Shown in pieces: positions 15,670 through 25,062 of a stretch of 27,339 bases of DNA. The position numbers and the translations under genes are program-made. The DNA is from JAQUOA01 sp037443785 (GTDB lineage Bacteria; Bacteroidota; Ignavibacteria; UBA10030; UBA8401): assembly GCA_037443785.1 (NCBI GenBank), contig JBBINR010000043.1:1-27339 (forward strand), read 5' to 3'. Within the stretch, counting starts at the first letter, position 1; every line of letters starts with the position of its first letter. The notes below the pieces were generated by a model, which was given only the letters and a program-made list of their open reading frames with translations, had not been told where the DNA came from and did not search any database.

Positions 15670-16797
15670 TTATTGGAAACAGTAAACGTATTTATCTTCC
15701 GACATGATAATGATTTTCCCTTTCCAAATAAGCGGAGTCGTTTTTATGCGGGCGGGAAATTCGAGTTTCCATAATATTGTTCCATCATTTGGGGACAGCG
15801 CGTATAAAAATTTATCTGATGAAACGACAAGGACTGCTTTAGGAGTAATCACAGGGGTTGTATTAATGACACCTTTTGCAGAAAATTTCCAACGTTGTTC
15901 TCCGTTTTCTAGACGAAAAGCGGAAACCGAGCCTGCAAGATCCGGAATATAGAGAACACCATCAGCACAGGATGGCGTTGCCATAACTTTGTTCCCGACA
16001 CTGATTTTTCGTTTGAGTTCTCCAGATCGAGCATTAAGCAGGTATACGGACGAATCGCGCGACGCGACAATAAGCGTTGAATCATATAATGTAAGGCCGG
16101 CATAGACCGCACTGCCGGTTTTAAATTTCCACAGCAATGAACCATCCGAGACGCTGAGTGCATAGACCAGGCCATTTGTTGAAGCACAAAATATTTTCTC
16201 TTCGTCTCCGCAGGGTGATGAACGAATTTCAGCGTGGGCATCAAACTTCCAATGTTCATTCCCATATTGATCGAAACAATATACCGTATCATTTAAACCG
16301 CCGACAATTAATTTCTCGTGCATCACCAACGGCGAAGCAGACACTCCCCCAACGTCTTTCGACCACATTTCTTCCCCTTCATCAACCCGATAGGCAAAAA
16401 GATTTTCACTGCCGCCTTCTGTTCCATAAATGATAAAATTATGGAGCACGGCAGATGATGCCTGTACGGGAGAAAATGTTTTGAAATACCCAATGCGTTT
16501 TCCGGATTCAACGTTGACAGCGTGATACTCTCCGCGCAGGGTTCCAAAAAACATTGTTGTCCCTGCAATAATCGGCGTACCGGTTCCGAATCCCGAAGAA
16601 GCATCATATTCCCACAATTGTTTAAGAGGAAACGTAAAATACGATGAATCGAAAAAATTTCGTGCAGGTATCTTCCCAAGCATAATAACGTCGGTTGGAA
16701 ACCGCGTGAGTTCTGTTTTAAATTTTACTCCGGCACACCCCGCGATTAAAAGAGAAATTACAATCCCAATATTTTTGAAAGAAAAATATTTCTTCAT
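15670..16797 (-). CDS. PQQ-type beta-propeller lipoprotein (BamB-like fold)
   Basis: A predicted lipoprotein of about 375 residues. After MKKYFSFKNIGIVISLLIAGC the cysteine is the lipidation site. The rest is a chain of PQQ-like propeller repeats (for example AVNVESGKRIGYF, VYALSVSDGSLLWKFKTG, VSAFRLENGEQRWKFSAKG, LYALSPNDGTILWKLEFP), the fold of BamB, an outer-membrane assembly helper. No PQQ-dependent dehydrogenase domain is visible. The ATG at 16797 is preferred; an in-frame TTG at 16821 would overlap the upstream gene by 13 bases. It is probably co-transcribed with the barrel gene upstream, which supports an envelope role. Confidence 0.8.
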   Translation of the reverse strand: MKKYFSFKNIGIVISLLIAGCAGVKFKTELTRFPTDVIMLGKIPARNFFDSSYFTFPLKQLWEYDASSGFGTGTPIIAGTTMFFGTLRGEYHAVNVESGKRIGYFKTFSPVQASSAVLHNFIIYGTEGGSENLFAYRVDEGEEMWSKDVGGVSASPLVMHEKLIVGGLNDTVYCFDQYGNEHWKFDAHAEIRSSPCGDEEKIFCASTNGLVYALSVSDGSLLWKFKTGSAVYAGLTLYDSTLIVASRDSSVYLLNARSGELKRKISVGNKVMATPSCADGVLYIPDLAGSVSAFRLENGEQRWKFSAKGVINTTPVITPKAVLVVSSDKFLYALSPNDGTILWKLEFPARIKTTPLIWKGKIIIMSEDKYVYCFQ

Positions 16798-16808
16798 CGT
16801 CAAAAAAA

Positions 16809-19625
16809 TTAAAAATCCCAACCAAAAAAGAATTGATAAAATAATCCGTCTTGAACTTTATTAAAATCGTTAAAGATTCGTTTTCCTACATCATAACGTA
16901 AAACCAATGCATTGAACAATGACCAACGCAGACCGCCGCCGATGCTTCCGATGGTTGAATGATAGGTATTATCCCATGCTGAACCTGAATCAAAAAATAG
17001 TGCACCTCGGAATGAACCAAACCCTATTCCGCCAAACGGAAAGCGAATGGCAAACTGATCGATAAACGGAATCCGAAGTTCATGACTCATAATCCACAAT
17101 TTTTTCCCCCGGATTGACCAGCGAGGCCAGCCTCGAAGGTCCCAACTTCCCCCCATAAAAAATCTTCGCGCTTCTTTTCCTTCATTCAGCATTACCGTAA
17201 ATCGAGATGCCAACGCGGTCCTTGTTGCAAGGCGATTATAAATCCTGTAATCACCGATCAAAGTATAATATCCCACGTTGCCGTACTGCACATCCGATGT
17301 GTACGCCGCCGTGAATAAAAACCGTGAACCGTCTATTGGTCCTGTTTGAAGCCATAATGAATTATCATGGATGAACGACAGCGAGTTTGACAGAACCAAC
17401 GCTTTTCGGGATGGAAGTCCGTATAACAAATCTTTATCCGAATTGCTTAAACTTGTCCCCGCTTCGACCCTCTGAAACTTTGAAAGAGGATAACTCAAGA
17501 CAAAATATCCGCCGAATGAACGTTCGTAATAAAAAAGATCCGGATCGGTAAGATCGTACCGTCGGCCGGAAAAATGAAAAATTCCGGTTGCATAGTTCAT
17601 TCGCTGCCCGAGGGAAACGCGCGTTACAGCGAGATTGAAACTTTCTAAAAATTCTCCTGATGACTGTGCATTATTGTAGAGCAAAAAATAATATTGATCA
17701 TTCCCGAGCAAATCGCTGATTGCCATTGCCGCACCGCCTGATGTTCCAAATACGGGATCGGTCGAAACTTGACTTTGAGCAATATCTAATGAATAATCAC
17801 TTTCATACGGGACAAAATGGACGGATGTATCTCCCGCAACAGATTTCGGAGACCACGTCGCAAGATCAGCAGGAAAAGTGAATCGATGCTCAACTGTCGT
17901 TGTATCGATGGTGTGAAATACATCGGAGAGTTTGTAGATCTTGAAACTGTAATTTTCAAATCCGGAAAATATAATCTCGCTTGTATCTGTCCATTGCGGA
18001 TCGAATGCAGCGTTCGTGAACCGGGAAATTTTTTTCATGGGATATCCCAAACCGCCGGCATTGATATCGGCTGTAGCAATCGTCCAGATATTTTGAGCGC
18101 CGTCTTCATTCGATGTGAACGTGAGATGTTTACCGTCAGGCGAGAATGACGGTGAATAATAGTTTTCTCTCCCAATCGTTACCGGTGAAATGGCGTGCGT
18201 TGCAAGATCGAATTTAAATAGATTATAGATTTGATCGCTTCCGTACGGCGTTCGGTCGGAACTGAAAATAATCCCTGCTTCGCCCGGCATCCATACCGGA
18301 TCACGATCATCGTACGCATCATATGTCAGGCGAGTGAGAACTTCCCGCGGGATATCATATTCATAAATGTCCATTTTCCCTGCTTTATCGGTACCGGCAA
18401 ATACTATTGTCTTTCCGTCCTCTGACCAATTTGGCGAAGCAATGACGACAAGAGAATTGAATTGCAGAGTCCGCACCAATGTGTTTTCTTTTACATCAAA
18501 TAGGTGGAGAGCATCCGATTCGCCTTTTTTGGTTACAAACGCAAGCATACCGTCTTTTGAAATATCTAACTTGGATTGGAAGACATGGAATGCTTCAAAT
18601 TCATCGTTCTTTTCTCCCTCAACAATTAATTGCGGCTCAAGATCGTCTTCTGTCTTTCCGTCGAGATTTATTTTATAAATGGAAGTATAGCCGGTATAGT
18701 TTCCGATGAAATATACTTCGCGGATGTTTCCATTCCTATAAAATACCGGTTTGGAATTGAACCCTTTCTTCACAATTGATGCTGATGCATGGCTTGTATA
18801 ATCGCTCCCGGAAAGCACCGGATAATATTTCTTTTTGAATGCATACGTCCACTCATCATCAAACTCTTTATAATTTTTTCCGATAGTGGCTTTCATCACT
18901 TCACTAAAGGAAGAATTTCGCCAAAAATTTTCCATTAACATCATCAGTCTGTCTTCACCGTATTTTTCCTCGATGTAGTGAAGAATATATTGTCCTTCTT
19001 TATACATCAGAAATGTTCCATAGATCGACTCCATTCCTTGAAGCGGAACAACGTAGTTATTCAATACGGCGTCCCGAATCAGCATTTCCGATTGATCATC
19101 TGATTCGGTCGACCATGCTTCGGCAAGTCCTTCCGTAAACCAGAGCGGAGGCATTCGATCTTGCGGCAAACGGTGATCAGTCAATACTCTATCGATTTTG
19201 CTGTGCATGAAAACATGAACAAGCTCGTGCCTGATAACGTGACGAAAACGCGGAAGAGAACCGTCGGCGGGGATTACCACTCTTCCCTTTAAAAATTCAA
19301 AAAAGCCTCCGACACCTTCCGGAATAAATCCGCCGGTCGTATTGGTCTGTTCAAAATGAAGATGCGACGAGTAAAAAATCAGCGGAACGCGGCGGTTCAA
19401 GGAATGGTTAAATTTACTTTGGAGTATTTTATAACTTTCTTCCGCAAAAAAGGCTCCTTGCTGCGCAAGGTCTTTCATTTCCGGATAGTAATAAACATCA
19501 AAATGTTCGGTGCGGAGAATTTGCCAATCGAAATCAGTGTATTGGACTTTGTTATGCCCGAAGTAGTAAAATTGAGCATACAAAGGAAGCGACACAAAGA
19601 GCAATATCATTACCCTGCGAATCAT
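16809..19625 (-). CDS. zinc-protease/TolB-propeller/outer-membrane-barrel fusion protein
   Basis: A 938-residue exported protein with three parts. After a signal peptide (about 1-18), residues 30-260 look like a gluzincin metalloprotease: H133-E134-L-V-H137 in RHELVHVF and the third ligand E165 in WFTEGLAEAWS. Residues about 280-600 hold TolB-type propeller blades (NWSEDGKTIVFAG, FSPDGKHLTFTSNEDG). Residues about 640-938 alternate as in an outer-membrane beta-barrel of the surface-antigen (D15) type, with RRFFMGGSWDLRGW and GALFFDSGSAWD, and end in aromatic F. Similar architectures occur in Bacteroidota but have no settled role. The start is ATG. It sits directly before the PQQ lipoprotein. 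Confidence 0.8.
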   Translation of the reverse strand: MIRRVMILLFVSLPLYAQFYYFGHNKVQYTDFDWQILRTEHFDVYYYPEMKDLAQQGAFFAEESYKILQSKFNHSLNRRVPLIFYSSHLHFEQTNTTGGFIPEGVGGFFEFLKGRVVIPADGSLPRFRHVIRHELVHVFMHSKIDRVLTDHRLPQDRMPPLWFTEGLAEAWSTESDDQSEMLIRDAVLNNYVVPLQGMESIYGTFLMYKEGQYILHYIEEKYGEDRLMMLMENFWRNSSFSEVMKATIGKNYKEFDDEWTYAFKKKYYPVLSGSDYTSHASASIVKKGFNSKPVFYRNGNIREVYFIGNYTGYTSIYKINLDGKTEDDLEPQLIVEGEKNDEFEAFHVFQSKLDISKDGMLAFVTKKGESDALHLFDVKENTLVRTLQFNSLVVIASPNWSEDGKTIVFAGTDKAGKMDIYEYDIPREVLTRLTYDAYDDRDPVWMPGEAGIIFSSDRTPYGSDQIYNLFKFDLATHAISPVTIGRENYYSPSFSPDGKHLTFTSNEDGAQNIWTIATADINAGGLGYPMKKISRFTNAAFDPQWTDTSEIIFSGFENYSFKIYKLSDVFHTIDTTTVEHRFTFPADLATWSPKSVAGDTSVHFVPYESDYSLDIAQSQVSTDPVFGTSGGAAMAISDLLGNDQYYFLLYNNAQSSGEFLESFNLAVTRVSLGQRMNYATGIFHFSGRRYDLTDPDLFYYERSFGGYFVLSYPLSKFQRVEAGTSLSNSDKDLLYGLPSRKALVLSNSLSFIHDNSLWLQTGPIDGSRFLFTAAYTSDVQYGNVGYYTLIGDYRIYNRLATRTALASRFTVMLNEGKEARRFFMGGSWDLRGWPRWSIRGKKLWIMSHELRIPFIDQFAIRFPFGGIGFGSFRGALFFDSGSAWDNTYHSTIGSIGGGLRWSLFNALVLRYDVGKRIFNDFNKVQDGLFYQFFFGWDF

Positions 19626-19695
19626 ATGTGCAATATACTATGTCGGAATAAAAAAGCAAAGTCCGGAAATTGAGAATTGTCTACAATCGTAAAAC

Positions 19696-19721
19696 AAAAA
19701 GGCACGGAATAGTTCCGTGCC
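19696..19721 (-). terminator. terminator after the PGI/PMI gene
   Basis: GGCACGGAA (19701-19709) pairs with TTCCGTGCC (19713-19721) around a 3-base loop. On the minus strand TTTTTGTTTT follows. This closes the run that begins upstream with the isoprenoid and PTS genes. Confidence 0.9.
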
Positions 19722-19759
19722 AACTTATAAATTCTTTCCACGCTTGCAGCAAAAATAAT

Positions 19760-20809
19760 TTACTTCACCTTGCCCAACTCTTCTTTCAAATAATCAATTT
19801 TCTTTACCGGAGAGGGGTCGACACCGTTCAGTATTGCAAGATAAAAGCTGACCCAATCTGCGAGGTACAATAATGAAAACGTACGTGCCAAAAGTGATTT
19901 TCCTTCAGAATACACTTCCGTGATTCCATCGGCAAGGTCACCGATAATTCCTTTCGTGACATCCATGCGCAATTGAATGCGCTTGTAATCTTCTTTGTCG
20001 CGCAGGATAACGACATGAATATTCTTCATGGTATCTTTCAACACTTCCCATCCGACAATTTCGTTGTGATTTAATTCAGGGAAGACATGGCCGAACGCAA
20101 GTGTCTTTGCATTCTCAGTGATCTGTCCGCGCCAGCGTGTATTCACCGTATCAAATTTATCTGCCGCGGAATAAATAAGCGGAAGTTTTCCGCGCAGTGT
20201 TTTAGCAAGAGTCAATGCACGATTATCCGATGCATCGTGATTACTATATCGAGCGGAAAGTTCATTCAATACTCCAAGTGTTTCTTTGATCTCTTTCTTC
20301 TGATCCTTGATAAAACCGAGTTTGCTCAACGCAATTAACATGGTAAAGAATGAGTAGCCCAACGCCGCGCGGGGAGGCAGTCCCCCGGGAATTTTGATAT
20401 ACGGGTGTTTATATTTTTTTGCCATCCGCTCCACTTCTCCGCCGGAGGTAATGCAGAAGATTTTTGCTTTTCGCTTAACCGCATCTTTGTACGATGCGGT
20501 TGTTTCTTCCGTATTACCGGAATAGCTGGAAATAATCACTAAAGAATTTTTCCCGACATACTCAGGAAAATAGTAATGACGATTTACAATCACCGGCACA
20601 TCGCACTTACCGGCAAAATATGCGCGGATGAGATCGCCGCCGATGGCCGAACCGCCAAGTCCGCTGACGACAATGTGCTGAACTTTTTTCGTATTGATTT
20701 TTATTGTTGACGACTCGCCGATGGAAACTGCTTCCTGTGCTTGCATTGGAAAATTGAGAATAAGATTTCTCATCCCTTTGGGATCGTGCTGTTGCATAAG
20801 GTCTTTCAT
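19760..20809 (-). CDS. bifunctional phosphoglucose/phosphomannose isomerase
   Basis: Interconverts glucose-6-phosphate or mannose-6-phosphate with fructose-6-phosphate. It has 349 residues, the length of the small PGI/PMI fusion-type family and much shorter than classical PGI. Sugar isomerase motifs: SGLGGSAIGGDLIRAYF (49-65), SSYSGNTEET (94-103), TSGGEVERMAKK, IPGGLPPRAALGYSF (140-154) and, near the C-terminus, FPELNHNEIVGWE with the likely catalytic residues. It follows ptsI on the same strand after 65 bases with no terminator. It links PTS signalling to hexose phosphate metabolism. Confidence 0.93.
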   Translation of the reverse strand: MKDLMQQHDPKGMRNLILNFPMQAQEAVSIGESSTIKINTKKVQHIVVSGLGGSAIGGDLIRAYFAGKCDVPVIVNRHYYFPEYVGKNSLVIISSYSGNTEETTASYKDAVKRKAKIFCITSGGEVERMAKKYKHPYIKIPGGLPPRAALGYSFFTMLIALSKLGFIKDQKKEIKETLGVLNELSARYSNHDASDNRALTLAKTLRGKLPLIYSAADKFDTVNTRWRGQITENAKTLAFGHVFPELNHNEIVGWEVLKDTMKNIHVVILRDKEDYKRIQLRMDVTKGIIGDLADGITEVYSEGKSLLARTFSLLYLADWVSFYLAILNGVDPSPVKKIDYLKEELGKVK

Positions 20810-20874
20810 AGTTAACTGATTTCTACATGTGTGGTTTGATTATGAGATGACAATACGTTGAAACAAAAATGCAT

Positions 20875-22623
20875 TTACTCCACTAACAACTCCGGCACCA
20901 TCGAATGCAAATTAACCTTGAGAAAATCTCTGATATCATCTTCCGTTTTCATTTGCAATACCTGGTTTGCAATCTCCTGCACTTCTGTGAAGGTCACTGA
21001 GCGGATAATTTTTTTGATTTCCGGAAGCACGATCGGTGTAACGCTGAACTCGTTCAACCCAAGTCCCAGCAGCAGCGGCGTTGCGACAGGATCGCCTGCC
21101 ATTTCTCCGCACATGCCGACAGGTTTGTTGAGCCGATGTCCTTCTTTAATGATGTGGTGAATTGTTTTGATAACAGCGGGGTGAAATTCCTGATATAACG
21201 GTGAAACAATCTCGTTGCCGCGGTCAACAGCAATAAGATATTGGATAAGATCGTTCGTTCCAATCGACATGAAGTCAATTTCTTCGGCAATATCGCCGGC
21301 AATCACCGCTGCCGATGGTACTTCGATCATCACACCGAGTTTTACGTTTTCATCAAACGGAATATTTTCTTTTCGGAGTTCTGTTTTTGCCTGCTCGACG
21401 AATTCTTTTGCTTTGCGGATTTCTTTTATACCGGAAATCATCGGAAGCATAATCCATACATTGCCGAATGCACTTGCGCGAAGCATTGCACGAAGCTGCG
21501 TAATAAAAATTTCCGGCTTATCTAGCAAAATGCGGATGCCGCGCCAGCCGAGAAATGGATTATCTTCATCATGATTAAACGCTACGACTTTGTCACCGCC
21601 GATGTCAAGTGTCCGCATGACAACTTTGTGCGGCTTTGCTTTTTGAACGATGGTTTTGTATTCAACAAATTGTTCTTCTTCGGATGGATAATTTTCAGAA
21701 CGAAGGAATAATCCCTCGGTCCTGTATAAGCCTATACCATGCGTTCCTTGTTTTTTGTGAAAATCAAATTCTTCCGAAAATTCGATATTGCTGGAAAGCT
21801 CAACAGTCATTCCGTCCAACGTGGCCGCTTCGAGCTGACGAATCTCTCCAAGTTTAGCATCAAGTTCACGGTGCTCTCTTTTTCTCAAGTTACACCATTT
21901 GGCTGTCTCGCGGGTCGGATGAATATAGATGTTCCCTGCATAACCGTCGACAATGACCATATCGCCTGATTGAATTTTTTTAGTCGCGTCTTTTAATCCA
22001 ACCACCGATGGAATTTGCAATGAACGCGACAGCAGAGCAGCATGCGATGTCGTTCCTCCCATATCCGTCGCATACGCAAGCACATCATTGCGGCTAAAGA
22101 GCACAGTATCCGCCGGCGTTAGAATTTCAGAAACGACGATGGATTTTTCCTGAAACCGTGAAATGAGTTTTTCCTGCTGAACATTTCTGATGATACGGTT
22201 TTTGACGTCTTCAACATCATGGGCACGCTCACGCATGTATTCGTCAGGTGATTTCAACATCATCTGCTGATATTTTGAAATTTCCTGATTTACCGCCCAC
22301 TCGGCATTTTTGAGATCTTTTTGAATTTTCTTTTTAATCGATGCGAAAAGGAATGCATCAGACAGAATCATGATTTGGGCTTCAAAGATTTTCGCTTTGC
22401 CGCTGCCGATTTTTTGTTCCGTCATCTGCAGGATCTTCTGCAATTCATTTTCGGAGCGCTCTACGGCATGCTGTAACCGAGTTAATTCTTGTTCAACATC
22501 AGATGCCAAAATTGGCTTTTCTTCGATGCGAGGAATATGCTTGCTATAGATGTACGCTTTTCCCATAACGATACCGGGAGAGGCCGCAATGCCGTGTAAT
22601 ACTATTTCTGTTTTCTTTTCCAT
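20875..22623 (-). CDS. ptsI: PTS enzyme I
   Basis: Cytosolic phosphotransferase that takes phosphate from phosphoenolpyruvate and passes it to HPr. It has 582 residues, the normal length. The phospho-histidine is H194 in GGTTSHAALLSRSL, the PEP-binding region holds LYRTEGLFLRSENYPSEEEQ, and the C-terminal GMCGEMAGDP carries the active cysteine. Its ATG follows the ptsH stop directly, so the two are coupled. No sugar permease gene is near. Confidence 0.96.
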   Translation of the reverse strand: MEKKTEIVLHGIAASPGIVMGKAYIYSKHIPRIEEKPILASDVEQELTRLQHAVERSENELQKILQMTEQKIGSGKAKIFEAQIMILSDAFLFASIKKKIQKDLKNAEWAVNQEISKYQQMMLKSPDEYMRERAHDVEDVKNRIIRNVQQEKLISRFQEKSIVVSEILTPADTVLFSRNDVLAYATDMGGTTSHAALLSRSLQIPSVVGLKDATKKIQSGDMVIVDGYAGNIYIHPTRETAKWCNLRKREHRELDAKLGEIRQLEAATLDGMTVELSSNIEFSEEFDFHKKQGTHGIGLYRTEGLFLRSENYPSEEEQFVEYKTIVQKAKPHKVVMRTLDIGGDKVVAFNHDEDNPFLGWRGIRILLDKPEIFITQLRAMLRASAFGNVWIMLPMISGIKEIRKAKEFVEQAKTELRKENIPFDENVKLGVMIEVPSAAVIAGDIAEEIDFMSIGTNDLIQYLIAVDRGNEIVSPLYQEFHPAVIKTIHHIIKEGHRLNKPVGMCGEMAGDPVATPLLLGLGLNEFSVTPIVLPEIKKIIRSVTFTEVQEIANQVLQMKTEDDIRDFLKVNLHSMVPELLVE

Positions 22624-22893
22624 TTATACTTCGTCAAATCCGCGGTTAAATAAACCGATAATTTCTTTCGACGCTTCCTGTTCATCGGCGCCGTCGAATC
22701 TCAAAATCAATGTCGATCCTTGTTCTGCTGCCAATGTCATTACGCCGATAATGCTTTTGCCGTTAATCTCGAATCCGTCATCCTTAATAATAACAAATTC
22801 TGATTGAAATTTCGCGGCCAGTTTTACTAATGCCGCGGCGGGCCGTGTGTGCAACCCTGCTCTATTTTTTATCGTTACTTCTTGTTCAATCAT
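22624..22893 (-). CDS. ptsH: HPr phosphocarrier protein
   Basis: Small phosphate carrier between enzyme I and PTS targets. From the ATG at 22893 it has 89 residues, the usual size; a longer start inside the upstream gene is rejected. The phospho-histidine is H15 in KNRAGLHTRPAA. The regulatory serine site is S47 in INGKSIIGVMTLAA, so HPr kinase control is possible. It begins 2 bases after the polyprenyl synthase stop and ends just before ptsI. Confidence 0.96.
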   Translation of the reverse strand: MIEQEVTIKNRAGLHTRPAAALVKLAAKFQSEFVIIKDDGFEINGKSIIGVMTLAAEQGSTLILRFDGADEQEASKEIIGLFNRGFDEV

Positions 22894-22895
22894 TG

Positions 22896-23876
22896 TTAAA
22901 ATTGCCTGTTCAGCACCATATCGGAAAACCAAAGAAGCATTTCGCGTGCAGTACTATCGCGAAGTTTTCGTAATTGAAGGTTTGCCCGTTGAATATCTTT
23001 ATCTATTGATTGTTTTGCAAGTGCAATTATTCCGTACCGCTCGTAAATTTCTTTCACGGTTGGAATATTTTTCTTCGATGTTCCTTTTTTATCGATAATG
23101 GATTGAATGATCCGTTGATCTTTTCCCGTTGTGCGTTCAAAGGCTTGAATAAGCAGGAATGTCTTTTTTCCTTCAATAATATCCCCGCCGATTGCTTTGC
23201 CAAATTCCTTTTCATCGGCAACAATATCCAGAAGATCGTCTTGAATTTGAAATGCGCGTCCAATATAGGTTGCGTAACTTCTTAATGCGGCAATCTCACG
23301 TTCCGTACCGCCTCCGATGAGGGCGCCGATTTCAGCGGAAACGGAAAATAATTTTCCGGTTTTTTTTGAGATCATCAGCATATAATCATTCAATGAAACT
23401 TCACGTAGCGTTTCAAATTCTTTATCGTATGCCTGGCCTTCGCACACTTCCACAACTCCTTCCGTAAAGACATCGACAACTCGGGCAATTGCTTTGGATC
23501 GTGTCCGCAGTAATTCGCGGTATGCCAGCGCTACCAATTCGTCGCCGACAAGCAGGGCAATATTTTCATCCCAACGGACGTGAACGGTTGCGCGTCCGCG
23601 CCGCGATGCGGCGTGATCCATGATATCATCATGAACAAGAGTAAAATTGTGAAGTACTTCGATAGCGACAGCGGCATTCACGGCTTCATTCATTGTTCCA
23701 CCGACCGCTTCGCACGAAAGAAGGATTAGCAGCGGACGAATTCTTTTCCCGCTGGCAGAAAGGACATATTTCATCGGCTCGTACAGCGAGACCGGTTCGT
23801 TTTTACGGACGCTTGAAGTTAATTTGCGGTCAATAATTGTCCGGTATTTTTGATATTTTTTATCGAATGATTTCAT
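22896..23876 (-). CDS. short-chain polyprenyl diphosphate synthase
   Basis: Head-to-tail prenyl transferase making C15-C20 type isoprenoid diphosphates from IPP and allylic primers. It has 326 residues. The first aspartate motif is DDIMD (83-87), followed by RRGRATVH; the second is DDLLD (213-217). An aromatic Phe lies five residues before the first motif (FTLVHDDIMD), which in the family usually limits chain length to the farnesyl or geranylgeranyl range; this is inference. Its ATG overlaps the stop of the isomerase gene as ATGA, tying supply and use of IPP together. Confidence 0.92.
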   Translation of the reverse strand: MKSFDKKYQKYRTIIDRKLTSSVRKNEPVSLYEPMKYVLSASGKRIRPLLILLSCEAVGGTMNEAVNAAVAIEVLHNFTLVHDDIMDHAASRRGRATVHVRWDENIALLVGDELVALAYRELLRTRSKAIARVVDVFTEGVVEVCEGQAYDKEFETLREVSLNDYMLMISKKTGKLFSVSAEIGALIGGGTEREIAALRSYATYIGRAFQIQDDLLDIVADEKEFGKAIGGDIIEGKKTFLLIQAFERTTGKDQRIIQSIIDKKGTSKKNIPTVKEIYERYGIIALAKQSIDKDIQRANLQLRKLRDSTAREMLLWFSDMVLNRQF

Positions 23877-24943
23877 GTTTCAATACGTTTGATTCTGTTC
23901 GTTGATTGCAACATTTTAATTGTCGGCGCACCGATTAAAAACATTGCACCTTTGAACTCTATGCTCCATTGCTCAATCATCGCATGCAATTCTTTTTTTC
24001 CACTCGACGAGTCGAGTCCTCGACCGTTCATTAATGCGGTGAGCATTGGACGCGCTGAAGCAACAATGTCAGCTCCAAGCGCAATCGACTTTGCACAATC
24101 CATTCCGCCAGCAATTCCGCCGGATGAAATTACCGTCAGCGAGGAAAATTGTTCTTTTAATAAAGCAACATCGCGCAACGCATCTGCAGTAGGGATTCCC
24201 CAATCCCAAAACGGATTCCAATTTCCTTGTTCTGTTTTGTTTCGACGTAAAATTTCAACACCAGCCCAGCTTGTTCCTCCGGCTCCGGCAACATCAATAT
24301 ATTTTACGCCAATGCCAATTAATCGCAAAGCCACTTCAGCTGAAATTCCTGCGCCGATTTCTTTTACAATAACAGGAACGGGTAGCTCCTTCACCAATTT
24401 TTCGATTCCTTTCAGTACTCCTCGAAAATTTGTATTCCCTTCGGGCTGTAGAAATTCCTGCAGCGGATTCAAATGAACTGCCAGCGCATCTGCTTCAATC
24501 AAATCAATTAATTTTTTGATTGGAGAAATATCCTTCACCTTTGCTACTTCCGGAGCGCCAATATTGCCGACCATAGGAATTGACGGCGCATATTTTCGTG
24601 CAACAGAAAATGAAGAATGAAACTCCGTATCTTCCATTGCCTGCCGTTGACTTCCAACTCCCATTGCAAGATGAAGATCTTCACATACTTCTGCCAATTT
24701 CCGGTTTATTGCTTCAGCTTCTTTATACCCGCCAGTCATACAAGAAATCATCAGCGGAACGGCAAGCCGTTTTTTCAAAAATGTCGTCGAAAGATCGATC
24801 TCCGACAAGTTAATTTCCGGCAGAGCATTATGAACAAATTCCCACTTTTCAAATCCCGTTTTTTTTTCACGGAAAGTGACGTTTTTGTTCACCGTCAGCA
24901 AGACGTGATCGCGTTTGCGGGAAGTTGTCGTCCTCTTTTTCAT
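23873..24943 (-). CDS. fni: type 2 isopentenyl-diphosphate delta-isomerase
   Basis: FMN- and NADPH-dependent isomerase converting IPP to DMAPP. About 356 residues from the ATG at 24943; a TTG 36 bases further up (24979) is possible but weaker. Family signatures are RKRDHVLL at the start, SCMTGGYKEAEAINRKLAE, AMGVGSQRQAMED, HLNPLQEFLQPEGNTNFRG, VIVKEIGAGIS, DVAGAGGTSWAGVE and SSGGIAGGMDCAKSIALGAD for FMN binding. It ends in an ATGA overlap with the prenyl synthase. Confidence 0.95.
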   Translation of the reverse strand: MKKRTTTSRKRDHVLLTVNKNVTFREKKTGFEKWEFVHNALPEINLSEIDLSTTFLKKRLAVPLMISCMTGGYKEAEAINRKLAEVCEDLHLAMGVGSQRQAMEDTEFHSSFSVARKYAPSIPMVGNIGAPEVAKVKDISPIKKLIDLIEADALAVHLNPLQEFLQPEGNTNFRGVLKGIEKLVKELPVPVIVKEIGAGISAEVALRLIGIGVKYIDVAGAGGTSWAGVEILRRNKTEQGNWNPFWDWGIPTADALRDVALLKEQFSSLTVISSGGIAGGMDCAKSIALGADIVASARPMLTALMNGRGLDSSSGKKELHAMIEQWSIEFKGAMFLIGAPTIKMLQSTNRIKRIET

Positions 24944-25000
24944 CGAAAAAATAATAGAGAAATAATCTCCGAGAATCAAGAAAACGATATGAAATCGCGC

Positions 25001-25042
25001 AAAACGCTTTTGAGCCTTTTCAGCGGAAAATAGCTCAAAGCG
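25001..25042 (-). terminator. likely terminator after the VUT transporter gene
   Basis: On the minus strand CGCTTTGAGC pairs with GCTCAAAAGCG (one bulged A) around a loop of about 17 bases, then TTTT follows. It lies about 20 bases after the transporter stop. The bulge and long loop lower confidence. Confidence 0.5.
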
Positions 25043-25062
25043 CTCTGGTCAAATTTGTGCAG

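Noticed and set aside
22894..22932. Longer start for HPr
   Set aside because: It would overlap the prenyl synthase and add 13 residues not found in HPr; the ATG at 22893 gives the normal 89 residues.
23889..24476. 195-residue plus-strand open frame
   Set aside because: Antisense shadow of the type 2 isomerase gene; no domain or ribosome site supports it.
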